A stretch of DNA of 64,000 bases, taken from Streptomyces cyaneus. GTDB taxonomy: Bacteria; Actinomycetota; Actinomycetes; Streptomycetales; Streptomycetaceae. Below are positions 8,551-16,413 of this stretch, piece by piece. How positions within the stretch are numbered: the stretch's first letter is position 1; each line of letters opens with the position of its first letter. The stretch is taken from contig NZ_RQJW01000003.1 in assembly GCF_004028635.1 (NCBI RefSeq), forward strand, positions 992,001 through 1,056,000. The letters run 5' to 3'. The position numbers were made by a program, and so were the translations under genes. The notes beneath the pieces were generated by a model. That model was not told where the DNA came from, made no database searches, and saw only the letters and a program-made list of their open reading frames with translations.

Positions 8551-9117
8551 TCAGTTCTCGGAGAGGTCGAGTCCTTCGATCAAGACGCCGGCGTCGCGCC
8601 GTACGCCCTCGTCGGCATCGTTGTTCTTCATGTCCGTGGCCAGGCTGCGCAAGGACGGCCAGGCGCCCAGGTAGCCGATTCCCACCAGAACCGCATGCCG
8701 GACATCAGGATCCGGATCGGCGGCGACTTCCCGGAACTTGGCCGCAAGGGGACCGTTCTCCTGGAGAGGCGCACTCACCGCCGACAGGTAGATGCCGTGG
8801 ACCTTCTCGTCCCGGTCACGCGCCCGGGACAGGAATTCAAGCGCCTCCTCGTGTGTCCAGCACGGAAGTCGGCTGGTGACGAGATGACGGATGTTCTCCT
8901 CGCCCGCACCGTCGATGACGAGATAACGAAGCCCGGTGATGTGGTCGCCGAGAAACGTGATGACCGTGTCACCGTTCATCGTCTCCCAGACCTCGCGCTC
9001 CGGGAGCTCACCCTTACGGCTGAAGGAGACGGTGTTCCAGTCCTCGCGCCAGGAGAGAACACCGACGTCGTCCAGCGTCACTTCACGCTTCAGGACCACG
9101 CGAACTACCGGTGACAT
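8551..9117 (-). CDS. small HEAT-repeat-like protein of the CIS operon (candidate effector partner or immunity protein)
   Basis: A 188-aa protein of unknown function. Residues ~130-185 show a HEAT/armadillo-like helical pair: REVAADPDPDVRHAVLVGIG followed by YLGAWPSLRSLATDM and EGVRRDAGVLIEGLD. The N-terminal half is mixed alpha/beta with WREDWNTVSF and TVITFLGDHITGLRYLVI. It starts at the ATG at 9117 with AGAGGAAC upstream, 13 bases after the stop of the giant DUF4157 gene. Its DNA has clearly lower G+C than the structural genes (58% in the counted 9061-9120 line). Structural CIS genes rarely look like this. A small gene directly downstream of a modular effector-like gene and sharing its composition suggests a cognate immunity, chaperone or loading factor. 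That role is inference. Confidence 0.6.
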   Translation of the reverse strand: MSPVVRVVLKREVTLDDVGVLSWREDWNTVSFSRKGELPEREVWETMNGDTVITFLGDHITGLRYLVIDGAGEENIRHLVTSRLPCWTHEEALEFLSRARDRDEKVHGIYLSAVSAPLQENGPLAAKFREVAADPDPDVRHAVLVGIGYLGAWPSLRSLATDMKNNDADEGVRRDAGVLIEGLDLSEN

Positions 9118-9130
9118 TTCAGTGTTCCTC

Positions 9131-12100
9131 TCAATTGATGCCGTGATGCCGTCTGATGAACTCGACGATGTAGTCTACGATGTCCTGCCGACTCGCTCCC
9201 CATACACTTCCGGAGCCATCAAGCTTCATGACGACCCATCGCGTCATCACGTCGATCTTCCTGAAGCTCAACTCGCCGCGTTCCTCGGCACTTCCGTATT
9301 GTCGCTGAGAAGCGCGAAGTGGTCCTACCGTACCGCGCACGCGTTCTGTCAGGATTCGGGCCTCTTCCTCAGCGGTCGGAAGTGTTTCCGCCCTGTCTTC
9401 TGCCTCGAGTCCGCGAGTTGCCCGTGTCGCTCCCTCCATCGAGGCGGGATACCTACCGCGACCGCCGGTCCTGCGCGGTTTGAGTTTCGGCTTGCGCCGC
9501 CTTCTGGGCTTGCCGTTCTTCGTCTTGGCCGGCTGCGCAGGCGGGGCCGGCGGCGGTTGTTGCGAGGGATCGGGTTCGAACTCGGCGAATGCCTCCTCGA
9601 ACGACATCTTGCCTTCTGCGATCAGATCCATCGTCATGGGTGCGAGTGCGGCGTTCTCCGGGTCACGGGCGGTTTCCCGCACATACATGAGCCATGCGAC
9701 GCGCCCCAGCGTCTCCTGCTCCGCCTCGCTGAGCACGTCGGGCCACCGGCCGGTGCGCAGGAAGTTTCGGATGGTGCGCGCGAGTTGCGCGTCACCTATC
9801 TGTGTGGCGTTGAGTGCGGAAATTGTCTCCGAGTTCAGGCCGACGCCCTCGGGGTTCTTCTGCAGACGCTGGTTGATGTCCTTCGTGTGCTGGTTTATCT
9901 CCGGATAGGAGGCGGCATCCATGACGAACGCGTTACGGGGATCGAAGGGTCGAGGTTCTTCACCCTCGCGCGCCTTCGGCCGGAAATGACGCTCCGTGAT
10001 GCGCTGCTGGGAATCGCCGATCGTGTAGTCCATACGGCTGCGCGGAATGTCCGAACCTCGGTTCAGCATGTGCAGCGCCGCACCTGGAATTCCAGCTCCA
10101 CCACCCGCGTGTGGAACGTTCTGGATGTCCTCGGTTTCCAGGTCCGAGTTGTTGTCTCGATAGGACCCCGCTTCCTCCGATCTGAACTGCTCGGCGGCGC
10201 CGGTGATGCGATCATCCTGAAGGAACGCGACGACGGCATCCTGGACTATGGAGCGCAATTCCTCCGGATTCGGCGTGTACGGGCGCGCGGCCGATCCCTC
10301 AGGGTTGAGCTTGGCGCGTATGTCCCGAGTGGTTCCGGACCCCTGGGCCGCGAGTTCGTTCAGCCGGTACCAGGCCTTCATCCCGGCGAGGGTCAGGCGC
10401 AGCGGTACGCCTGTGGTGCCGTCACCGAGCATTCTCTGAAGCCGGGGCCTGATGCGCGCCAGGATCTTCTCCAGCCGTGCATCCTTCGCATCTTTCGAAT
10501 CCTCTTCCTTCTTCCTCTGGTCCTTCCGCTGCTGCTTCTCCTTCTTCGGGTCCTTGTCCTTCGGCTTCCCGTCCGTGTGCTTGTCGCGCTTCGGCTTCTT
10601 CGGGGTCTTGGTCTCGTGCTTGGGCTTCGGCTGCTTGCCGTCTTCCTTCTTCTTCGGCTTGCCGGGCCTATCGCCATCCTTGTCCTTGCCCTTGTCCTGA
10701 TCCGAGTCGGGCTTGCGCTTGCCCGGAGTGTCCTTGCCGTCGCCCTTCGGCTTGCTCGGGTCCTGGTCCTTCGGCTTGTCCGGCGTCTTGCCGTCGGCGT
10801 CCTTGGGCTTGCCCGTGGTGTCCTTGTCGTCCTTGGGCTTGTCCGAGCCCTTGCCGCCGCTGTCCTTCGGCTTCGTGTCCGGCTCGGGCTTCGGCTTGGC
10901 CGGCGGTTCCGCCTTCGGCTTGGGCTTTGGTGGCGGAGTCGGCTTGGTGTCCGGCTTCTCGTCCTTGTCCTTGGGCCGGCCGTTCTTGTCCTTGCTCGTC
11001 GCAGGCGTGGGCTTCTTGGTGTCGGCGCCCTGCGTCTTCGGCTTCCCAGGCGCGCCGTCCTTGCCCTGCCCCGGCTTCGGCGTCGTAGCCGTCGAAGGCT
11101 TCCCGTCCGCGCCCGGCTTCTTCGTCGTATCGACCGGGGGCTTCTTGTCTCCGCCCTTGTCGTCCGACCCGTCGGCCCCCGCGCCCTTACCTCCGCCCGG
11201 CTTGTCCCCCTTGCCCTTGCCGAGCCTCGCCGCGATGTCCTTGAAGCGGCGGCCCACCTTCGCCACGTACTTGCCGATGCCGCTCAGCAGCGCCTCGTAG
11301 GCGAGTTCCAGGAGGGCCACGATGCCCGCCGCGACCGCCTTCGCGAAGAGGACGCCGGCGCCGCCCTGGCGGACGGCCTTCAGCCAGTCGAGGACCGCGC
11401 CCATCGCGCGCAGGATTTCGCCGAGGGCGCCGATGGCGGTGCGGATCGCGTCGATGACCGCCATGACCCAGCCAGCGCCCGGGATCAGCTTGGCGATGAC
11501 CTTGGTGATGACGATCTCGCCGATGATGAAGGGGAGTTGGGGGACGATCGCGTCCCAGGTCTCCTTGACGATCTGGTCGAGGGCGATGCCGCCCTTGATC
11601 AGCTTGTCCAGGATGGCCTTCGGGATGCCGATGATCTCTTCGATCTTGGACTGGAACCAGCCCTTGACGGCCGCCTTGACCTCGCGGAACAGGTGGTTCT
11701 TCGCGCCGTCCACCGCGGAGTTCTTGGCGCCGCCCAGCCAGCCACCGGGGTCGGAGAGGAAATCGACCGCGATCAGCATGAACTCGCCGAGCGCGCCCAG
11801 CAGCTTGGAGGCGAAGTCCAGCACGGCCTTCACCGCGTCGACGATCGCCTTGACCACATCCAGGAGCGCCTTCTTCAGGACGTCCAAGATGCTGCTCAGG
11901 AGCTTGCCGATGGCGTTCAGGAGGTCGCTGATCGCCTGCTTCAGCGCCTCGGCCAGGCGCTGGACCAGGGCGATCGCCGCTGCGATCAGGTCCGTGATGA
12001 ACTTGCGGATGCGAGCCGCGAGTTCGATGACGGCCTTCACCATCGCCACCGCGAACTCGATCAGTTCCTTGATGAGGTTCTTGATCGCTTCGACGATGTT

Positions 12101-15100
12101 CTTGCGGGCCTCGTTGATCCAGCGCTCGACCGTGTCCTTGAAGTTCTTGATGAAGCCGACGACCGCGTCACGCGCCGCCCGGATGACCCGGACGATCGCG
12201 TTCTTGATCTCGATGACCTTCTGCTTGATCCAGTCGAAGGCCTTGGTGATCCAGTTTCCCGAGTCCTCGACGGCGCCGTCGCGTTGCTTCTCCGCGTCGC
12301 GCTCCGCCTTCTCGCTCTCGTCCTGGATCTTCTTGTCGCTGCCGTCCTTCTCCTTCTCGACGTCGTCGTCGGTCTTCTTTTCCTTGTCCTCGACGTCCTT
12401 GCGGACCTTGTCGTGCCGCTCGGTCTTCTTGTCGCCGAGGCTCTTGAGCTCCTCGTCCTGCTCCGTACGCCAGTCCTCGCGCTGGGCGGTGACCTCGCCC
12501 ATCGCCTTCTCGCGCTCACCGGCCTGTGTGTCGGTGTTCTTCGCGATCTCGGCGTCGACCTGCTGCTTGTGCTTGGCCTGCGAGTCGCGGAAGTCCCGGT
12601 CCTTGGCCTGCCGGCCCTCGGAGATGCCCTTCTGGCCGTCGCTGAACGCGGCCTGGAACTGCGGCCCCTGCTCGTGCTCGGCCACCTCGGAGGCCGCCTC
12701 CGGCGGTACGGCGCCGGTCGTGCCGCCGCCCTCGACCGCCACGCCCTCGCCGCCCTGCGCCCCGGGTACCTGAGCGCTCAGTTCCTCCTTGGGGGCGTTG
12801 GGGTAGACCTGGTCCTCGCCCATGCCCCGGCCGGAGTCGTCGCGGGCCGTCGCGACGGTCTCCTGGCCCTTGGCGTCCACATGGCCGCCCTGCTCACCGG
12901 CGCTCTGCTCCGCGTCGCCCTTGAGCTCCACTCCCGGTGCGTTGCCCGCCTGGGCCTGCTTGAGCGCCTCGTCCTTCGTGGGCAGCCCGGCGAACTTGGC
13001 GGCCAGCTCCTGCGGGTCCACCTCGAAGCCGAGCCAGCTCGCCACCTTGCCGATGCCGAAGCCGAGGGCCATCTTGAAGGTGTCCCAGCCGCTGGGCTCC
13101 TCGGCCTTCTCCGCCTCGATCTGGCCCTCGGGCTCCTTGGCGCCCTCGACCTCGGCGTTCTCCTGCTCGGGAGCCTGGGCCTCTTGGGGCTTGTCCTGCG
13201 AGTACTCGGCCGGGGCGTCCGTCTTCGGCTTGCCCTGCAGCGTCTGCGGCGCGCCCGCCGGGCGCTGCATCGAGGGGGGTGCGGAGGCCAGCGTCTTGTG
13301 TTCGTCGCCGACCGTGCGGTCCACCGCGCCGCCGACCCCGCCCATGGCCTGAAGGGCCTTGTGCGGCTTGAGCTTCGAGGCCGTCGCCAGACCGGCCTCA
13401 GGGGCGACCCCGGAGAGGTTCGGGACCGCCCCCGAGTCCTTCTTGCCCTTGCCGCGGGCCGGTGCGGCCCCACCGCCACCGCCTCCGCCGCCTCCACCTC
13501 CGCCGCCTCCACCTGCGGAGCCACCACCTGCGGAGCCGCCGCCGCGCGCAGCCTTCGGCGCCGGTGCGCTCTCCGGCTCGGCCTTCGCTTCCGGGGCCGC
13601 CTTCGCCGACGCCGGCTCCGACTTCGCGGCCGGGGCGGGCGCAGCCGTGGGCCGCGCTGCCGCCGATGACGTCTCCGACTTCGTAGGCGCTTCCGTACGG
13701 CTCTCCTGCGCCGGCGCCGCACTCGCCGTGTCGGCACCGGATGCCCCGGAAGTCCCGGACGCCCCGGACGAGTTCGCCGTGCCGCCGCCACCCGCGCCGC
13801 CGGACGTCCCAGGCGCCGTGGCCGCGTTTCCGACGGCGGACGCGTCCTGCCCGGCACCGGCCCCCGCACTCTGCTCGCCCTGAGCGCCGGCCTCGGCCGA
13901 GCCACCACCGGCGCCGCCACCACCGGCCGCTTCCTTCGCCCCGGCGTCACCCTGCGCCGACTGGCCGCCCTTTGCCTGCGGTGACTCCTTCTCCGGCGCG
14001 GCGCCACCCTTGTCGCCCGCCGCGGCCGTGCCCTTCTCCTCCTTGTCGGCCGACTCCTTGGCCGCACTGCCGCCCTCGGACTTCCCCTCCTGCTTGCCCG
14101 GCGCCTCCTGCACCGTGGTCTGCGCGGCGACCGGCCCGGCCTTGGGGTCGTCGCCGCTCTTGGGGTCCCGGGTGCCCGGTGCGGGCCGCGCGGCGGCGGC
14201 TTGCTCCAGCGCCAGGCCTCCCGCCCCGAGACCGCTGTCGGGCCCGCCCTCGGTCTCCGGGGCCGACGACTCCGGCTCCATGGCGGAGTCGGCCGGCTCC
14301 TCCTCGGGCTCGGCCGTGTCGTCCTCGGCGTCCTCCGCCTCCCGTTCGGCCTGGATCTGTTCGGCCTTCGTGGGCGGCGGGGCTGGAAAGGACGGGGCCG
14401 TCTGCGCGCCGGCGGACGAGGACCGGTCCTGCTGGTCCGCGGTCGGTACGGCGGACACGTCGAGGTCCTGCTGCGGTACGAAGTCCTCCGGCTGCAGCTT
14501 GACGTCCCAGGCGCTGGGCTCCTCGCCCCCGACCTCGACCTCCGACTCACTGCCTGAGCCGAACGGATCCTCGTCGGTCTCCTCCTCGCCGACGAGGTCC
14601 TGGTTGCGCTTGCCGTCCAACGTGCTGGACTTGCCGGGCAGCTGCGTGTCCTTGCCCGCCGCCGTCGGCGAACCGGTCGGCTTCTGCTGCCCCCGCTTGT
14701 CCTGCTGCTTCAGCTGTCGTCCGGCCACGGCGGCCTCGGCCGCGCCCGGCCGGTTCTGCGCCGCGGACTCCTCCTTGCTCGCGGCGGCCGCGTCCTGCCG
14801 TTCGGTCTGCTCCTGGCCGCCCTTGTCCTTCTCCTTGCCGGCCGCGCCCCCGGACTTCTCCTTGCCGCCCGACTCCGCGGAGCCCGAGCCCGACGCCGAG
14901 CCGGCGGACTTGTCCTCCCCCTGCTGCTTTCCGCCACCGGAACCCGACGAGGCGGACGAGGCCTGCTCCTCCCGCGAGGCGGCCCCACCGGACGCCGAGC
15001 CCCCGCCCGATCCGGTTCCCTGAGCCCCCGGCGCCTCCTGCCCCGCCCCACCAGGTGCACCCCCGCCCTGCGGAGTGGTCCCGTGCTCCTGCGTGCCGCC

Positions 15101-16093
15101 GTTCTGCGGAGTACTCCCGGCCGCGCCCTCCTCGACGGCCTGTTCCTTCTCCGGCCCGGGCGCGAGACCCGGCCGCTCCTCCTCGACCCGCCGCTCCTCG
15201 ACCGCCCGCAGCGCGTTCTCGCGCTCGGTCCGCACCTCCTGCGCCGTGTCCGGCTCGACCTCGGGGGCGTCGTGCGCGTCCCGTTCGAGGCCGTCCTCGG
15301 CGTAGTCGTCGTAGGCCTCGATCTCGTCGACGAGGTCGAGGACCCGGTCCTGCTCCGAGCCGAGCAGTCGGCTCTCCAGGCGGACGAGGACGCCGTCGAG
15401 CAACTCCTCGGGCAGCCGGGCGAGTTGCTTGCGGGTGCGCTGGGACAGGTCCTCGGGGTCGCCGCGCAGGGAGCGTACGACGGAGTTCGCGAGGCGGTCG
15501 ACGAGGGTGGCGGGGTCGATGGCCTCGGCGCGATTGCGATCGGCATCGACGGTGGCATAGCGCAGCCAACCGGGTGTGGCCTGGTCCTCCGCCACGTCAG
15601 CCGTGGACTCCTCCAGCCCGGTGGCCGAAGGACGTACGACATCCTGCGCCCCCGCCTCCGCCTCCCGCTCGATCGCCTGCTGAGGCAGACTCACCGCGCC
15701 CAGCTCACGCCCGGCGCGCAGGGTGCCGAGGCCGTGCGGGTTCTGGACGGTGTGCAGGAGCTCGTGGGCGAGCAGGCGGCGGCCCTCGTCGGTGCCGGGC
15801 TTGAAGGCGCCCTCGCGGAAGAAGATGTCCTGGCCGACGGCGACCGCGTCCGCGCCGAGCAGCTCGGTCAGCTGCCCGGCGTCGCGGTCGGTGTGCAGAC
15901 GGACGCGGCTGAGGTCGTGGCCGAGCTGTTCCTCCAGCTCCCGTCGTACGCCGGGATCGAGGGGCTGGCCGGCGCCGCTGACGATGTCTTTGGGTTCCGG
16001 TGTGCGGGACTGGGCGGCGCGTTCCTTGCGCTTGCGGCGGCGCTGTTCGGCCGACTGCTCCGAACGGGCGTCCTGGGACTGGGAGTTGCTCAC
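9131..16093 (-). CDS. giant DUF4157-domain CIS protein (tape-measure/effector candidate), 2320 aa
   Basis: The largest protein of the CIS operon. Residues ~34-120 are a DUF4157 domain (LGHDLSRVRLHTD ... GRRLLAHELLHTVQ) with an HELLH metallopeptidase-like motif at residues 110-114. Residues ~250-1150 are low-complexity Ala/Gly/Ser/Glu/Lys/Pro sequence with an uninterrupted run of about 15 glycines. A charged coiled-coil stretch (~1170-1280) leads into ~340 residues of amphipathic and hydrophobic helices (~1280-1625). A Lys/Pro/Asp-rich linker (~1628-1865) precedes a different C-terminal module (~1870-2320) that includes a strongly basic KPRRRRKPKLKPRR stretch. It starts at GTG 16093, overlapping the preceding stop. 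It occupies the place where Afp-type operons carry the tape measure (Afp14) and no other tape-measure candidate is seen, so it may set tube length, be cargo, or both. DUF4157 proteins are commonly linked to CIS cargo. Confidence 0.78.
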   Translation of the reverse strand: MSNSQSQDARSEQSAEQRRRKRKERAAQSRTPEPKDIVSGAGQPLDPGVRRELEEQLGHDLSRVRLHTDRDAGQLTELLGADAVAVGQDIFFREGAFKPGTDEGRRLLAHELLHTVQNPHGLGTLRAGRELGAVSLPQQAIEREAEAGAQDVVRPSATGLEESTADVAEDQATPGWLRYATVDADRNRAEAIDPATLVDRLANSVVRSLRGDPEDLSQRTRKQLARLPEELLDGVLVRLESRLLGSEQDRVLDLVDEIEAYDDYAEDGLERDAHDAPEVEPDTAQEVRTERENALRAVEERRVEEERPGLAPGPEKEQAVEEGAAGSTPQNGGTQEHGTTPQGGGAPGGAGQEAPGAQGTGSGGGSASGGAASREEQASSASSGSGGGKQQGEDKSAGSASGSGSAESGGKEKSGGAAGKEKDKGGQEQTERQDAAAASKEESAAQNRPGAAEAAVAGRQLKQQDKRGQQKPTGSPTAAGKDTQLPGKSSTLDGKRNQDLVGEEETDEDPFGSGSESEVEVGGEEPSAWDVKLQPEDFVPQQDLDVSAVPTADQQDRSSSAGAQTAPSFPAPPPTKAEQIQAEREAEDAEDDTAEPEEEPADSAMEPESSAPETEGGPDSGLGAGGLALEQAAAARPAPGTRDPKSGDDPKAGPVAAQTTVQEAPGKQEGKSEGGSAAKESADKEEKGTAAAGDKGGAAPEKESPQAKGGQSAQGDAGAKEAAGGGGAGGGSAEAGAQGEQSAGAGAGQDASAVGNAATAPGTSGGAGGGGTANSSGASGTSGASGADTASAAPAQESRTEAPTKSETSSAAARPTAAPAPAAKSEPASAKAAPEAKAEPESAPAPKAARGGGSAGGGSAGGGGGGGGGGGGGGGAAPARGKGKKDSGAVPNLSGVAPEAGLATASKLKPHKALQAMGGVGGAVDRTVGDEHKTLASAPPSMQRPAGAPQTLQGKPKTDAPAEYSQDKPQEAQAPEQENAEVEGAKEPEGQIEAEKAEEPSGWDTFKMALGFGIGKVASWLGFEVDPQELAAKFAGLPTKDEALKQAQAGNAPGVELKGDAEQSAGEQGGHVDAKGQETVATARDDSGRGMGEDQVYPNAPKEELSAQVPGAQGGEGVAVEGGGTTGAVPPEAASEVAEHEQGPQFQAAFSDGQKGISEGRQAKDRDFRDSQAKHKQQVDAEIAKNTDTQAGEREKAMGEVTAQREDWRTEQDEELKSLGDKKTERHDKVRKDVEDKEKKTDDDVEKEKDGSDKKIQDESEKAERDAEKQRDGAVEDSGNWITKAFDWIKQKVIEIKNAIVRVIRAARDAVVGFIKNFKDTVERWINEARKNIVEAIKNLIKELIEFAVAMVKAVIELAARIRKFITDLIAAAIALVQRLAEALKQAISDLLNAIGKLLSSILDVLKKALLDVVKAIVDAVKAVLDFASKLLGALGEFMLIAVDFLSDPGGWLGGAKNSAVDGAKNHLFREVKAAVKGWFQSKIEEIIGIPKAILDKLIKGGIALDQIVKETWDAIVPQLPFIIGEIVITKVIAKLIPGAGWVMAVIDAIRTAIGALGEILRAMGAVLDWLKAVRQGGAGVLFAKAVAAGIVALLELAYEALLSGIGKYVAKVGRRFKDIAARLGKGKGDKPGGGKGAGADGSDDKGGDKKPPVDTTKKPGADGKPSTATTPKPGQGKDGAPGKPKTQGADTKKPTPATSKDKNGRPKDKDEKPDTKPTPPPKPKPKAEPPAKPKPEPDTKPKDSGGKGSDKPKDDKDTTGKPKDADGKTPDKPKDQDPSKPKGDGKDTPGKRKPDSDQDKGKDKDGDRPGKPKKKEDGKQPKPKHETKTPKKPKRDKHTDGKPKDKDPKKEKQQRKDQRKKEEDSKDAKDARLEKILARIRPRLQRMLGDGTTGVPLRLTLAGMKAWYRLNELAAQGSGTTRDIRAKLNPEGSAARPYTPNPEELRSIVQDAVVAFLQDDRITGAAEQFRSEEAGSYRDNNSDLETEDIQNVPHAGGGAGIPGAALHMLNRGSDIPRSRMDYTIGDSQQRITERHFRPKAREGEEPRPFDPRNAFVMDAASYPEINQHTKDINQRLQKNPEGVGLNSETISALNATQIGDAQLARTIRNFLRTGRWPDVLSEAEQETLGRVAWLMYVRETARDPENAALAPMTMDLIAEGKMSFEEAFAEFEPDPSQQPPPAPPAQPAKTKNGKPRRRRKPKLKPRRTGGRGRYPASMEGATRATRGLEAEDRAETLPTAEEEARILTERVRGTVGPLRASQRQYGSAEERGELSFRKIDVMTRWVVMKLDGSGSVWGASRQDIVDYIVEFIRRHHGIN
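13470..13514 (-). repeat. poly-glycine coding run inside the DUF4157 gene
   Basis: About 15 consecutive Gly codons (mixed GGC, GGT, GGA, GGG), preceded in the protein by two GGGSA units. Codon use within the run is varied, so this is a selected or slowly expanding flexible linker and not a simple recent trinucleotide slippage tract. Confidence 0.8.
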
Positions 16094-16413
16094 CGGGTCA
16101 CCTCCCCGTGGCCGCTGAGCCCCTCGTGCACGACTCGGGCCAGTTCCTGGCCGAGGCGGCGAGCGGACAGGCCGGCGGGCAGCGGCGGGAGGCCCTTGAG
16201 CGCATCGAGGGTCAGGGCGCCGTCGGCGGCCAGCGGGACGCCGTGCGCGCGGACCAGACGGCTCAGTTCCTGTTCGAACGCGGCGGAGACCCGCTCGGGG
16301 TCGACCCGGAAACCCTGGAGGGAGAGTTCGCCGATCTCCACCCGGATCTCGCGGGGCTGCTCGGACGCGCCGCTCGCGACCGTCCGGGCCGCCGGCTCCC
16401 TGTTCAGACCCAT
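16090..16413 (-). CDS. small conserved CIS operon protein, function unknown
   Basis: A 107-aa protein. Residues ~20-55 read EIRVEIGELSLQGFRVDPER then AAFEQELSRLVRAHG, a pattern I associate with short uncharacterised proteins beside the AAA+ ATPase in eCIS operons. The C-terminal half is helical (LSARRLGQELARVVHEGLSG). The ATG at 16413 overlaps the ATPase stop by 10 bp, and the stop overlaps the GTG of the DUF4157 gene (GTGA), so all three should be translated together. It could assist the ATPase or loading of the giant protein. No catalytic motif is visible and the function is not known. Confidence 0.75.
   Translation of the reverse strand: MGLNREPAARTVASGASEQPREIRVEIGELSLQGFRVDPERVSAAFEQELSRLVRAHGVPLAADGALTLDALKGLPPLPAGLSARRLGQELARVVHEGLSGHGEVTR

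Noticed and set aside
10500..11215. Repetitive Lys/Pro/Asp-coding DNA first considered as a DNA repeat or CRISPR-like array
   Set aside because: Repeat units are short, irregular and in-frame with the giant protein; there are no constant repeats with unique spacers.
8936..13669. 1577-codon plus-strand open frame opposite the DUF4157 gene
   Set aside because: Leu/Arg-rich translation with no family pattern; it mirrors a GC-rich repetitive gene on the other strand, where stop codons are rare in all frames.
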